64,000 bases of DNA from Lautropia dentalis. GTDB taxonomy: Bacteria; Pseudomonadota; Gammaproteobacteria; Burkholderiales; Burkholderiaceae_E. Numbering within the stretch: the first letter of the stretch is position 1; every line of letters begins with the position of its first letter. Positions 1-9,800 of this stretch are shown piece by piece. The position numbers and the translations under genes are program-made. The notes under the pieces were generated by a model that searched no databases, was not told the origin of the DNA, and saw nothing but the letters and a program-made list of their open reading frames with translations. The DNA lies in assembly GCF_003892345.1 (NCBI RefSeq), contig NZ_RRUE01000001.1, positions 1,023,008-1,087,007 of the forward strand. Direction: 5' to 3'.

Positions 1-650
1 ACCTGCACCGGAACTGGGTGATGATTCCGCACGTCACCAACCACGAAGATGCCGACATCACCGATCTGGAAGCCTTCCGCGTCCAGCTCAACGCCGAAAA
101 TGCCAAGGCCAAATCGCCGGTCAAGCTGACCATGCTGGCCTTCCTGGTCAAGGCGTCGGTGGCGGCACTCAGGAAGTTCCCCGAGTTCAACGCTTCGCTC
201 GACGGCGAGACGCTGGTCTTCAAGAACTACTATCACATCGGTTTTGCCGCCGACACACCCAACGGCCTGGTCGTTCCGGTCATCAAGGATGCCGACCAGA
301 AAGGTGTGTTCGACATCGCCCGCGAAATGGGCGAGCTGGCCGCCAAGGCGCGCGAGGGCAAGCTGGGTCCGGCCGACATGCAGGGTGGCACCTTCTCCAT
401 TTCCAGCCTGGGCGGCATCGGGGGCACGTATTTCACCCCCATCATCAATGCCCCCGAGGTGGCCATCCTGGGCGTGTGCCGCTCGGCCAGACGTCCGGTC
501 TGGAACGATGCGAAGGGCCAGTTCGAGCCGCGCCTGATCCTGCCGCTGTCGCTGTCGTGGGATCACCGCGTCATCGACGGGGCCGCCGCTGCCCGCTTCG
601 CGGCCTATCTGGCCCAGGTGCTGGCCGACTTCCGGCGCGTGATGCTCTGA
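1..650 (+). CDS. aceF: Dihydrolipoamide acetyltransferase (E2), C-terminal part
   Basis: This is the E2 acyltransferase of the pyruvate dehydrogenase complex, which moves the acetyl group from lipoyl-lysine to CoA in the cytoplasm. Only the C-terminal catalytic core is in the window; the frame is open at base 1 (first full codon at base 3, reading [19 protein letters not shown]), so the start and lipoyl domains lie upstream. The active-site block [10 protein letters not shown], with the catalytic His and Asp, sits near the C-terminus, as expected for the family. The E3 gene follows 13 bases downstream on the same strand, so this is the end of an aceE-aceF-lpdA type operon. The assignment to pyruvate rather than another 2-oxo acid dehydrogenase rests on the E3 type and family resemblance, not on a visible substrate motif. 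Confidence 0.93.
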   Translation, partial: LHRNWVMIPHVTNHEDADITDLEAFRVQLNAENAKAKSPVKLTMLAFLVKASVAALRKFPEFNASLDGETLVFKNYYHIGFAADTPNGLVVPVIKDADQKGVFDIAREMGELAAKAREGKLGPADMQGGTFSISSLGGIGGTYFTPIINAPEVAILGVCRSARRPVWNDAKGQFEPRLILPLSLSWDHRVIDGAAAARFAAYLAQVLADFRRVML

Positions 651-663
651 GCGAGGAATACCC

Positions 664-2586
664 ATGGCAACATCCATTCTGAAGGTTCCCGACATCGGCG
701 ATTTCCACGATGTCGAAATCATCGAGGTGCTGGTCAAGCCCGGTGATACGGTCGCCGTCGAACAGAGCCTGATCACGGTCGAATCCGACAAGGCGTCGAT
801 GGAGATTCCCGCCACCGCTGCGGGCACCATCGTCGAGATGAAGGTCAAGCTGGGCGACAAGGTGTCGCAGGGCTCCGACATCGCCGTCATCGAGGCGGCG
901 GGCGAGGGCGCTGCGGCAGCCCCGGCTGCGGCGGGAGCATCCTCTGGTGCCGCTGCCGGCACATCGGCGGCTGGTGCTGCTGGCGCGGGAAGTGCGGCGC
1001 CTGCATCGGCGGGTTCCGGGGCCGCCGCGGCGGGCGCTTCGCCGGCAGCGGCAGCAACCGCAGCTGGTGCGGCATCCGGCGCAACGGCTGCCGCGTCGGC
1101 GCCCGCCGCCCGCCCCGGTCCGCAGCCGGCCCCGGCCACCGACCGCAAGGCCGACATCGAGTGCGACATGCTGGTCATCGGCGGTGGTCCCGGCGGCTAC
1201 TCCGCTGCCTTCCGGGCTGCCGACCTGGGCATGAAGGTGGTCATCGTCGAACGCTATGCCACGTTGGGCGGTGTCTGCCTGAACGTGGGCTGCATCCCGT
1301 CCAAGGCGCTGCTGCACACCGTGGCCGTCATGGAAGAGGCCAAGGCCTTTGCCGCCCACGGCATCCGGTTCGGCGCGCCCGAGGTCGATCTGGATGCGCT
1401 GCGTGCCTACAAGGACAAGGTCGTGGCCCGCATGACCGGCGGTCTGGGTGGCATGGCCAAGGGGCGCAAGGTCACCATCGTGCGTGGCTATGCGAAGTTC
1501 CTCGATCCGCACCACGTGGTGGTCGATCTCACCGAGGGTACCGGCCAGCAGACCACCGGCAACGAGCAGGTGGTGCGCTTCAGCCAGGCTATCATCGCTG
1601 CCGGCAGCGAGCCGGTGCAGCTGCCCTTCCTGCCGAAGGACGAGCGCATCGTCGATTCCACCGGTGCGCTGGCGCTGAAGTTCGTCCCCAAACGCATGCT
1701 GGTCATCGGTGGCGGCATCATCGGGCTGGAAATGGCCACGGTGTATGCGTCGCTGGGCGCCCAGGTGGACGTGGTGGAAATGCTCGACGGTGTCATGGCC
1801 GGTGCCGACCGTGATCTGGTCAAGGTCTGGCAGAAGCACAACGAGAAACGCCTCGGCAGGCTGATGGTCAAGACGAAGACCACGGCGGCCGAAGCCACAC
1901 CCGAGGGCATCCGGGTCAGCTTCGAGGGCGAACATGCCCCGGCCGAACCGCAGGTCTACGATCTGGTGCTGTCGGCGGTGGGGCGTACGCCCAACGGCAA
2001 GAAGCTGGCAGCCGAGAATGCCGGTGTGGCGGTGGGCGACCGCGGTTTCATCGATGTCGACAGCCAGATGCGCACCAATGTGCCGCACATCTTTGCCATC
2101 GGCGACATCGTGGGGCAGCCCATGCTGGCGCACAAGGCGGTGCACGAGGCGCATGTGGCGGCCGAGGCGGCTGCCGGGCAGAAGCGGCATTTCGATGCGC
2201 GGGTGATTCCGGCGGTGGCCTATACGGACCCCGAGGTGGCCTGGGTGGGCATTTCCGAGGACGAGGCGAAGGCGAAGGGCGTGACGCTCGGCAAGGCGGT
2301 CTTCCCGTGGATGGCTTCGGGCCGCGCGGTGGCCAATGGTCGCGACGAGGGCTTTACCAAGCTGCTGTTCGATCCGGAAACGCACCGCATTCTGGGTGGT
2401 TCCATCGTGGGCACCAGTGCGGGTGACATGATCGGCGAGCTGGCGCTGGCCATCGAGATGGGGGCGGATGCGGCCGATATCGGGCACACCATCCATCCGC
2501 ATCCGACGCTGGGTGAGTCGATTGGTATGGCGGCCGAGGTGTTCGAGGGGGTCTGCACGGACCTTCCTCCGCAGAAGAAGCGCTGA
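664..2586 (+). CDS. lpdA: Dihydrolipoamide dehydrogenase (E3) with N-terminal lipoyl domain
   Basis: This 640-residue flavoprotein reoxidises dihydrolipoyl groups of the pyruvate dehydrogenase complex with NAD+. Residues 1-80 are a biotinyl/lipoyl domain with the attachment lysine K43 in VESDKASME. Residues of about 80-155 form an Ala/Gly/Pro-rich flexible linker. The E3 core starts near residue 165 with the FAD-binding [11 protein letters not shown] motif. The redox disulfide is C205 and C210 in [14 protein letters not shown] second nucleotide-binding glycine motif ([10 protein letters not shown]) and the C-terminal dimer-interface HPHPTLGES carrying the active-site His follow. Plain E3 proteins are about 470 residues; the extra length is the lipoyl domain and linker, a form common in beta-proteobacteria such as Neisseria and Burkholderiales. 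It is co-directional with the E2 gene. Confidence 0.96.
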   Translation: MATSILKVPDIGDFHDVEIIEVLVKPGDTVAVEQSLITVESDKASMEIPATAAGTIVEMKVKLGDKVSQGSDIAVIEAAGEGAAAAPAAAGASSGAAAGTSAAGAAGAGSAAPASAGSGAAAAGASPAAAATAAGAASGATAAASAPAARPGPQPAPATDRKADIECDMLVIGGGPGGYSAAFRAADLGMKVVIVERYATLGGVCLNVGCIPSKALLHTVAVMEEAKAFAAHGIRFGAPEVDLDALRAYKDKVVARMTGGLGGMAKGRKVTIVRGYAKFLDPHHVVVDLTEGTGQQTTGNEQVVRFSQAIIAAGSEPVQLPFLPKDERIVDSTGALALKFVPKRMLVIGGGIIGLEMATVYASLGAQVDVVEMLDGVMAGADRDLVKVWQKHNEKRLGRLMVKTKTTAAEATPEGIRVSFEGEHAPAEPQVYDLVLSAVGRTPNGKKLAAENAGVAVGDRGFIDVDSQMRTNVPHIFAIGDIVGQPMLAHKAVHEAHVAAEAAAGQKRHFDARVIPAVAYTDPEVAWVGISEDEAKAKGVTLGKAVFPWMASGRAVANGRDEGFTKLLFDPETHRILGGSIVGTSAGDMIGELALAIEMGADAADIGHTIHPHPTLGESIGMAAEVFEGVCTDLPPQKKR

Positions 2587-2587
2587 T

Positions 2588-2929
2588 CTGGAAGACGTCT
2601 CCGGTGTGGCACGCGCCGCGGACCGGTATGCCTCTGCGGCTCATACGCTCACTGAAGCTTTGTTGCCCACGACCTGCGTCGTGGTCAACAAACCTCCAGC
2701 GCTAAAACACTTTCCGACAACCGGGGCTACGCCCCGCCTGTCTGGAGCATGTTTCCTGTTCTGGAAGATGCGTGATTTTTCTGGAGGACGTCTCCGGTGT
2801 GGCACGCGCCGCGGACCGGTATGCCCCTGCGGCTCATACGCTCACTGAAGCTTTGTTGCCCACGACCTGCGTCGTGGTCAACAAACCTCCAGGGCTAAAA
2901 CACTTTCCGACAATCGGGGCTGCGCCCCG
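2588..2929. repeat. 149-bp direct repeat, two copies, in non-coding spacer
   Basis: The 429-base spacer between lpdA and the next gene (2587-3015) contains no convincing gene but holds two copies of the same 149-bp unit, at 2588-2736 and 2781-2929, separated by 44 bases. By eye they differ at about five positions. Each copy contains a hairpin (CCACGAC, 4-base loop, GTCGTGG) and a second short one (GGGGC, 3-base loop, GCCCC). This looks like a dispersed intergenic repeat unit in tandem, possibly with a transcript-end role for lpdA. The family is not one I recognise. The part from 2930 to 3015 shows nothing further. Confidence 0.85.
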
Positions 2930-3015
2930 ACCGTCAGAAAGTCGTTCACGCCTACCGCGAAATCGCCGCAGTGGCATCCCGCTCCGCGGCGCTTGTCGGC
3001 TTGCGGGGGGCTTTC

Positions 3016-3681
3016 TCAGCGTGCCAGCCACTCCGTGGCGGTATTTTCCTGCCAGCCGTTTCTGTGCAGCAGGGGCAGGTCGTCGGTGAACTGCGGCCAG
3101 CCTATGCACAGGTAGAGGCTGAAGCGCCAGCTTTCGGGTACCTCGAACAGGTGTTCCATGGCTTGCGGGTCCAGGATCGACAGCATGCCCACGCCCAGGC
3201 CGTATGCGCGGGCGGCCAGGTTCAGGTTCTGGATGGCCATGGCGGTGCTCTGTTCCAGTGTCTGGGGCATGGTGTGGCGGCCCAGGCCGTGGCCGGCTGC
3301 GGGGTTGGTGTCGGTGAATATGGCCAGCTGCAGGGGGGCGGCCTGCAGGCCTTCGAGTTTCAGGGCGCGATAGGCTGCCTGCCGTTCGGGGGGCTGGGCG
3401 TCGATGGCGGCGGCGTTGGCACGGGCAAAGATGGCGTGCACCTGCTGGCGGGCGTCGGGGCTTTCCACCCGGAATACCCGCCACGGCCGGGCGTTGCCCA
3501 CGGAGGGGGCCAGGGCCATGGCTTTCTGCAGGTGATCCTGCAGGGCATCGGGGACGGGATCGTCCCGAAAGTGCCGTACGTCACGGCGCCAGCGCATCAG
3601 TGCAAGCAGCCCGGTGCGTGTCCGGTTGGAAAACTCCATGACATGCTCTGCATGGTCCGCACGCGCGGATGCGTACGGCAT
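3016..3681 (-). CDS. bluB: BluB-like 5,6-dimethylbenzimidazole synthase (nitroreductase fold)
   Basis: The protein is 221 residues if the ATG at 3681 is used, or 207 from the internal ATG at 3639 (MEFSNRTRTG); neither has a strong ribosome-binding site. It belongs to the nitroreductase-like flavoprotein family. The segments WRRDVRHFR, PSVGNARPWR and the C-terminal YLCIGWPQFTDDLP are the pattern I associate with BluB, which fragments reduced FMN with oxygen to make the lower ligand of vitamin B12. Length fits the family. No other cobalamin genes and no B12 riboswitch are visible nearby, so it stands alone here. A generic nitroreductase is the alternative, but the segments above favour BluB. 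It is divergent from the secreted protein at 3825, sharing a 143-base spacer. Confidence 0.8.
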   Translation of the reverse strand: MPYASARADHAEHVMEFSNRTRTGLLALMRWRRDVRHFRDDPVPDALQDHLQKAMALAPSVGNARPWRVFRVESPDARQQVHAIFARANAAAIDAQPPERQAAYRALKLEGLQAAPLQLAIFTDTNPAAGHGLGRHTMPQTLEQSTAMAIQNLNLAARAYGLGVGMLSILDPQAMEHLFEVPESWRFSLYLCIGWPQFTDDLPLLHRNGWQENTATEWLAR

Positions 3682-3780
3682 GCTTCAAAAATGTATCGGT
3701 TCATGCGCAGATGGTATCAACCCCGCCATGAACAGGGGGTTATGTAGGGCTTCTTTTGCAGGAAGCTCAAAGCCACGCAT

Positions 3781-3799
3781 AATAATGGGTATCAATTCT
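3781..3799 (+). promoter_or_regulatory. Candidate Fur box upstream of secreted protein gene
   Basis: The 19 bases AATAATGGGTATCAATTCT match the classical Fur consensus GATAATGATAATCATTATC at 11 of 19 positions. The site is 25 bases before the ATG at 3825 in an AT-rich island within GC-rich sequence. Weak on its own; support comes from similar sites before the permease operon and the sigma gene in this window. Confidence 0.4.
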
Positions 3800-3824
3800 A
3801 ACGAACCCGCGCAGACTTCCCTTC

Positions 3825-5477
3825 ATGCGCGCCCTGCCGGACAAGCCCATGCCTTTACGCACTTCCCGCTCAGCCCTTGCCGTTTCGCTTGCACTTACCT
3901 GCGGGAGCATGCTGGCGGTCCAGCCGGTTCATGCGGCCCCGCGCGCCGCCGGTGCGGCCAAGGCGCGACAGGCGCATGCACTTTCCTTTGGCCCCACCAC
4001 CGGGTGCGAGCGCCTGCCGGGGTACGATCCGCTGTGGGCCAGTCACGATGACGATTTCGGTTTCCTGCAGGTGGGCACCAAGCCGCCGCCGGGCCAGGCC
4101 GAGAAGGGCGAGGAAGACGATCCCATCTTCCTCTCCGGCTTCTACCAGATGCAGACGCACGGCAACACGCTGTATGCGGCCTTCGGAGGAGCTTCGACCC
4201 GGGGCGTCACGCCGGGGGCGCTGGTGGTGCTCAATGCGCGTACGCTGGCTTTCCAGAAAATCATTTCACTGCCCTTTGCCAGCCATGCCATGGCGCTCGA
4301 CCGCGAGGGCAGGCGGGCCGTGGTCACCCATACCCGTGTCAATGCCTTCAGCCTGGTCGATCTGGCCACCGGGCAGAGCACCTGCCGCAAGCCCGACACC
4401 GCCATCCGGGGCGACGCCTATCAGGGGCGATACGTGCAGATGGACGAGCAGGGCTTTTTCTACATCAACTACAACAGCTTCTCGGCCCGGGTGCCGAAGG
4501 GCTATGTCATGAAGTACACCCCGCGGGGTGATCATGCGGCCGGGTTTGCGGTACGGGCCACCGAGCGTGCTGACCTCGTCATCCCGCTGCTGTACCGTCA
4601 GGGTGCGCTGCTCACGGGCACCCATGCCGTCCGCGCGGTGAACAGCCAGACCGGCGCGGTGTCACGGCTCTCGCCGGTCTTTGGCAGCACCAATTTCTAC
4701 AACTACGCCTCGGGGCCGGGCAACCAGCTGCTGGCCAGCAACTACAGTGCGGCGGCGCGACCCAATCTGGCGCAGGTCGATCTGGCCACCGGGGCACGCA
4801 ACGATCTCTTCACCGGCAGCGGTACCGTCGAGGTGGCTTACGGTGCGGCGGGTGGACAGGTGTTCAGCACCAACTACGACAGCCACACGCTGACGGTGGC
4901 TGCGCTGCCCGAGAAGGGCACCCTCAGCCCCGAGCGCTTCGTCAACATCCGCTTCCAGGATTCGCCGTCCAACCTGCATGTGCGGCAGACGGCGCAGGGC
5001 ACCGATATCTACGTCACCACCAAGGTCTGGGGGCCGGACAATGCCAGACGGGGGGGCCTGCTGCACAAGGTGCATCTCGATGCGGCCGTCAAGGGCATCG
5101 AGGGCATCCGCAAGCCCGGCGCCTGCTCCATCATCACTTTCAACATGGTCGACCGTGCGGTCTCGCCACCCGTGGCCTGCGATCTGCTCGATCCCAAAGC
5201 CACCCTGAAGGCCGAGTACCGCCTGCTGCGTGACGTATCGCTGCCCGAGCTGGAAAAGAACCGGCGGGAGGGGCTGGTTCTGCAGAAACAGGCCCGCTCC
5301 GACCTGAAGGCGGCGCTGGCCAGGGCCAAAAAGCATCCGGGCAAGGCCAGCAGCCGTGCCGTGGCCGAGGCCAGGTCACAGCTGGCCAATGCCAGCGCCT
5401 GGATCATCGAGCTGCGTCACCAGATTCCCGAGGCGCGCACCAGCCTGAAGGTGCTCAAGCGCATGGCGGAGGAGTGA
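3825..5477 (+). CDS. Secreted propeller-like protein with C-terminal coiled coil (copy 1)
   Basis: A 550-residue protein with an N-terminal signal peptide: basic start, hydrophobic stretch ALAVSLALTCGSMLAV, probable cleavage after QPVHA. An internal ATG at 3849 would also give a good signal peptide. Residues of about 100-430 carry short repeated strands (ALVVLNARTL, AFSLVDLATG, LAQVDLATGARNDLF) that look like beta-propeller blades. Residues of about 465-548 are charged, Ala/Leu/Lys-rich and probably a coiled coil. It is clearly homologous to the protein at 16989-18581, sharing FYQM-(6)-TLYA-FGG, TPGALV-L-A, AARPNL-D-ATGAR and AQGTDIYV. I do not recognise a named family or catalytic site. Location should be periplasmic or extracellular. 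The Fur-box candidate upstream and the siderophore genes nearby suggest, but do not show, a role in iron-limited growth. Confidence 0.85.
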   Translation: MRALPDKPMPLRTSRSALAVSLALTCGSMLAVQPVHAAPRAAGAAKARQAHALSFGPTTGCERLPGYDPLWASHDDDFGFLQVGTKPPPGQAEKGEEDDPIFLSGFYQMQTHGNTLYAAFGGASTRGVTPGALVVLNARTLAFQKIISLPFASHAMALDREGRRAVVTHTRVNAFSLVDLATGQSTCRKPDTAIRGDAYQGRYVQMDEQGFFYINYNSFSARVPKGYVMKYTPRGDHAAGFAVRATERADLVIPLLYRQGALLTGTHAVRAVNSQTGAVSRLSPVFGSTNFYNYASGPGNQLLASNYSAAARPNLAQVDLATGARNDLFTGSGTVEVAYGAAGGQVFSTNYDSHTLTVAALPEKGTLSPERFVNIRFQDSPSNLHVRQTAQGTDIYVTTKVWGPDNARRGGLLHKVHLDAAVKGIEGIRKPGACSIITFNMVDRAVSPPVACDLLDPKATLKAEYRLLRDVSLPELEKNRREGLVLQKQARSDLKAALARAKKHPGKASSRAVAEARSQLANASAWIIELRHQIPEARTSLKVLKRMAEE

Positions 5478-5534
5478 CGGCCCCCGGGGCCGCAGGGTAA
5501 TCCCCCCGCGCCCCCGGCGGCGAGAGCGGAGTTT

Positions 5535-5551
5535 TTGGGGCAACGCCCCAA
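5535..5551. terminator. Hairpin between convergent genes
   Basis: TTGGGGC, 3-base loop, GCCCCAA forms a perfect 7-bp stem between the ends of the secreted-protein gene (plus) and the toxin gene (minus). There is no clear U tract after it on either strand, so termination is only a possibility. A second GC palindrome lies just after the plus-strand stop near 5479. Confidence 0.35.
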
Positions 5552-5571
5552 GGTGTTTGCTGGCTGGCAGA

Positions 5572-5871
5572 TTATCGGACCTTGCGGTACTGCTGGCGGC
5601 CACCGACCACGGCCAGTACGCGAACGACTTTTGCGGCGTCATCGACTTCGTACAGAATGTTCTGGCCCATCAGGCTGATGCGTCGCACGCTGTCTCCGTA
5701 TTCGGGGGTTTCCTGGTACAGCCGGGGAAACTTGGTCAGCTTGTCCGTGCTGGACAGCAAGCGGTCCGTGACATGGCGGGCATCCTGGAGGGAGGCGTGT
5801 TCAGCCAGATAGTCGAACAACTGGCGCACATCCTCGATGGCCCCGGGGCGCCAGTCGATCTCAAACGGCAT
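5572..5871 (-). CDS. RelE/ParE-family toxin
   Basis: A 99-residue basic protein with the RelE/ParE pattern: FEIDWRPGAIEDVRQLFDYLAEH at the N-terminus, a helical hairpin, RRISLMGQNILYEVDD in the middle, and a C-terminal VRVLAVVGGRQQYRKV. RelE members cleave ribosome-bound mRNA and ParE members act on DNA gyrase; the order of segments looks closer to ParE, but this cannot be settled by eye. It starts inside the end of the antitoxin gene (11-base overlap), so the two are translationally coupled with the antitoxin first. It is convergent with the secreted protein gene at 3825. Confidence 0.85.
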   Translation of the reverse strand: MPFEIDWRPGAIEDVRQLFDYLAEHASLQDARHVTDRLLSSTDKLTKFPRLYQETPEYGDSVRRISLMGQNILYEVDDAAKVVRVLAVVGGRQQYRKVR

Positions 5872-6130
5872 CGCGCAGTTCCTCGTAGCGTCGATTCAGC
5901 ATCGATCGGACCTGTTCGGTTGTCATCCCGGGGCGGGTGTCGGCGCGAGCTGTGGCGACCTTTTCGCGAACCCACTCGTCATGGCGGGCCCGTTCCAGTT
6001 CCTCGTCGGCCAGACGTTGCAGCAGCTGCACCTGTTCTGGTTTGTATTTCTGGAGGCTGATGCTCGGCAGCAGTTCTGCCAGTTCGCGCAGGAAGTGGGC
6101 GTTTTCGTAGTGTGTAGAGGTATTCATCAT
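5861..6130 (-). CDS. Antitoxin partner of the RelE/ParE-type toxin
   Basis: An 89-residue acidic, helical protein encoded just upstream of and overlapping the toxin. AGGGA lies 5 bases before the first of two adjacent ATGs, so the start is at 6130 or 6127. Residues of about 30-62 are strongly charged and helical (PEQVQLLQRLADEELERARH). The C-terminal half (MTTEQVRSMLNRRYEELRD) would be the toxin-wrapping tail. I see no clear ribbon-helix-helix or AbrB DNA-binding motif. The call rests mainly on gene order, size and overlap with a recognisable toxin. Confidence 0.75.
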   Translation of the reverse strand: MMNTSTHYENAHFLRELAELLPSISLQKYKPEQVQLLQRLADEELERARHDEWVREKVATARADTRPGMTTEQVRSMLNRRYEELRDAV

Positions 6131-6165
6131 TCAATCCCTGGTGTCCGGATCAGACAGGGCACAGG

Positions 6166-6804
6166 TCACTGAAGCTCGTTGACCTGGTCCCGGTTCACGG
6201 CCAGCACGTTCTTCTGTTTCTCGAAATACGCAATGGCATCACCAATCGGCTTGCCGTCGGGAATGCGCACCACCACCACGTTCATCGTGTCCAGTTCGTA
6301 GGTCACGCTGGCACCATAGCTGCTGGCAGCCTCCAGCAGCGCCTGTTTGGCCTCGTCGTCGCTGCCGTCGTAGTGAATGATCAGGTTCTGGGTATAGCGC
6401 ACATCCTGGTCCCTGATCTCCTGCCCCTGCGGCAGCTTTCCGGCGGCCGCTTCCTGTGCCGCCGCTTCCTTTTCGGCCTTTGCCGTGGCCTTTTCGTGGG
6501 CGTCCCAGTCCACGGGTTCACCCTCGTCGGGGCTGGCAGCCGTTGCGGCGGCGTCAGCGGTGTTTCCCGCAGCAGGATCGGCAGCCTTCCCGTCTGCCGG
6601 GCTTGCCGCTGCGTCCTGTGCCTGATCTGCTGCCCTTGCCTTTTCGGGATCCACGGCGCCTTCCTCCGTCTTGCCCGGCGTGCTTTCGCTGCCGGCTGGC
6701 AGGGAGGTGTTCCCGGTCTGGGGGCCTTTGGTGCCACAGGCAGCCAGCTGCAGCATCAGCAGGGCGGCCGCCACGGCCAGCAGGGGCGTCTTGTCGTGCC
6801 TCAT
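6166..6804 (-). CDS. Lipoprotein with C-terminal protease-inhibitor-like domain
   Basis: A 212-residue protein with a lipoprotein signal: MRHDKTPLLAVAAALLML then the lipobox LAAC, giving lipidation at Cys23. Residues of about 25-135 are a low-complexity Ala/Asp/Glu/Lys/Pro spacer. Residues of about 140-212 form a compact domain (LIIHYDG, TYELDTMNVVVVRIPDG, IAYFEKQKNVLAVNRDQV) whose strand-helix pattern resembles the I9 propeptide fold seen in subtilase prodomains; this is fold resemblance only. Its ATG overlaps the stop of the EntF-like gene by four bases (ATGA), so it should be translated from the same message and may act with the siderophore pathway at the envelope. No known siderophore-operon lipoprotein matches it in my memory. 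Confidence 0.7.
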   Translation of the reverse strand: MRHDKTPLLAVAAALLMLQLAACGTKGPQTGNTSLPAGSESTPGKTEEGAVDPEKARAADQAQDAAASPADGKAADPAAGNTADAAATAASPDEGEPVDWDAHEKATAKAEKEAAAQEAAAGKLPQGQEIRDQDVRYTQNLIIHYDGSDDEAKQALLEAASSYGASVTYELDTMNVVVVRIPDGKPIGDAIAYFEKQKNVLAVNRDQVNELQ

Positions 6805-9800
6805 CGATGAACTCCTGTTTCGGCTGCCTGCAGCGCTGCTTCCAGCGGCGGCAGCCAGCTGTCGAGCGCCGTTTCGCCCGGCAGATGGGCATGCAGGCTG
6901 GGGGCATCATGCACGTCCAGCCGCGTGGCAAACGGTGCCCACATGTCCGGCGAGAGATTCTCGCCCGCATGGTCCAGGGCGGCGCGGATGTAGAGCAGTG
7001 TGCCGTCGTACGTCTGGTGCCGGTGGTCGCGCACCAGGGTGTTGCTGAAGCCCACCGCCTCGAAGATGCTGTGCAGCTGTTCGTCCGTCAGGTTGCCCAG
7101 CGGGTGCTGCTGCGCACGCAGATGGCCGATCACGCGCTCCTGTGTCAGCTGCCCCTCCCGGGTCAGCGCATCCGGATCCTGACCGGCAATGTGCAGGATG
7201 GCGCGCCAGACATCGTGGGCCTCGGCCGGTGCCCGGTCCCGCCAGGCATCGGCGGGATAGGCATCCAGCAGGCACACCACGCCCAGGGTGGCGCCGCGTG
7301 CCTGCAGCTGGCAGGCAATGTCCTGCGCCAGAATGCCGCCGGTGGACCAGCCCAGCAGATGGTAAGGCCCGGCGGGCTGCAGCTGCTGGATCAGATCCGC
7401 ATAATGGGCCGACAGGGCGCGCAGCGTGGGGTAGCTGCCGTGCTGCCCGGTCAGGGCCGGTGACTGCAGGCCGATGACGGGCCGGGTGCCCGACAGTCGT
7501 CGGGCCAGCAGCCCGTAGCACCAGGCCAGCCCGCCGGCCGGATGGATGCAGAAGAGCGCAGGCGGCGCGCTGCCGTCCTGCGCCGTGCACGTGGCATCGG
7601 GCGTGCGGGGTGTGCCGTGGGTCTGCTGGTGGGGTGTGCCGCGGGTCTGTTGGTTGGGTGTGGCGTGGGGCCGTTCGCGGGGTGTGGCGGGCAGGTCTCC
7701 CCGCAGCCGGAAGAGGGGGCCGAAGCCCGCCTCGCCGGCCGCCACCTCCTGCCGCTGCAGCCGCTCGATCCACGCCGCCAGCCGGCCCACGTCCGGGTGT
7801 TCGAACACGGCGCCCAGCGTGATGTCGGTACCCGTGTCTTGCCGCAGCCGGGCCGCCAGCCGTGTGGCCAGCAGTGAATGGCCGCCCAGGACGAAGAAGT
7901 CGTCTTCCACGCCCGGGGTGCCGGGCAGGCCCAGAATGCCGGCAAAGGCCGCTGCCACCTGCCGCTCGGCAGGGGTGCGGGGTGGCGTACTGCCCTGGGC
8001 CGCAAAGGTCGGTGCGGGCAGTGCCTTGCGATCGAGTTTGCCGCTGCTGTTGATGGGCAGTGCGGGCAGCAGCATCACCAGCGAGGGCACCATGGCTGGT
8101 GGCAGCAGCGAACGCACGTAGTCGAGCAGGGCCTCTGGCAGCGCGTGTGCCCGGGAATCGTGCACGCTGCCCGGTGCAGGTCCGCTGCCGCTTCCGGTCG
8201 CCGCGGGGCGTGCCGCCAGGGAGGGAGCATCCGTATTTTCATGTACCGGGGCGGACGCTGCTTCTGCGCCGTCCTTCGTTACCACATAGGCCACCAGCCG
8301 TTGCTCGCCCCGGGCATCGCGCGGGGCCAGCACCGCCACGTGGCGTACCTGCGGGTGAGTCTCGAAGGCGGCTTCGATCTCGCCCAGTTCGATGCGCTGG
8401 CCGCGCAGCTTCACCTGGTGGTCGATGCGCCCGCGGTATTCCACCGCCCCGTCGGCGCGCCAGCGGGCCAGGTCACCGGTGTCGTACAGCCGTACGGGTT
8501 CCGGATGGTCCGGGTCCAGCCCCGGATGGGTGATGAAACGCGCTTCCGTCAGGTCCGGGCGGCCCACATAGCCATCGGCCAGCTGGCGCCCGCCCAGATA
8601 CAGGGTGCCCGTCACGCCCGGTGCCACCGGGCGCAGGCACTCGTCCAGGATGTACAGGCCCGTGTTCCAGACCGGGAAGCCAATGGGGACCGGGTCGCTG
8701 CGGTCGTCGCGGCTGGCGGCCCAGTGGCTCACATCCACGGCGGCCTCGGTCGGTCCGTACAGGTTGTGCAGCGCCGAATCGATGCGGGCATGGAAGCGGT
8801 CGCGCATCTGGGCCGGCAGGGCCTCGCCGCTGCAGAATACGGCCTGCATCCGCAGTCCGTCGCTGCCCGGCTCGTCGAGGAAGGCCGCCAGCATCGACGG
8901 CACGAAATGCACCACGTCCACCCGTTCCCGCCGGATCAGGGCGGCCAGCGCCTGTGGATCCTTGTGCACGTCGGGCTCGGCCACCACCAGCGTTCCCCCG
9001 CACAGCATCGGCAGGAACAGCTCCCACACCGAGACATCGAAGGTGTAGGCGGTTTTCTGCAGGAAGCGCTCGTCCGGGCCAAAACCGTAGTGCTCGCGCA
9101 TCCACAGCAGCCGGTTGACGATGGCCCGGTGGCTGACCATCACCCCCTTGGGCTCGCCGGTGCTGCCCGAGGTGTAGATCACATAGGCCGGATCGGCGGG
9201 CTGTATGACCGGCAGCTGTGTGGTATTGCCGTCTGCCGGCAGGCTGCCGAATAGGCTGTCCAGCGTCACCACCATGGCGTCGGCCAGCAGCCCCTCTGTA
9301 TTCCCATCGACGATCACCGCCCGGGGTCTGGCCGCTGCCAGAATCCGCGCGATGCGCGCCGGCGGTTGTTCGATGTCCAGCGGCAGGTAGGCGGCGCCGG
9401 CCCGCTGGATGGCGTGCAGGCTCATCACCATGCGCGGGCTGCGGGGCAGGGCCACCGCCACGATGTCGCGCGGCTGCACGCCAGCGGCCACCAGCAGGCG
9501 GGCGGCGTGGTCGGTGCGGGTGTCGAAGTCGGCGTAGCAAACCCTTTCGTCCTGCATGCGCAGCACGTCACGTGCGCCGTGCCGTGCGCAGGTCTCGCGC
9601 GCCAGCGCCACCAGCGTGGTGTCGGGCACGGGATGGGCGGTGTCGTTGACCCCGCTCACCCAGTGACGGCGTTCGTCGCCATACAGCGTCTGCACGGGAC
9701 GCAGGGTCTGGGCCGGCAGCGCATGGCGCAGGAAGGCCAGCAGCCGGCCGGGCATGGCCGCGATGTCTGCTTCACGGTAGAGCTTCGGATTGGCTTCCAC

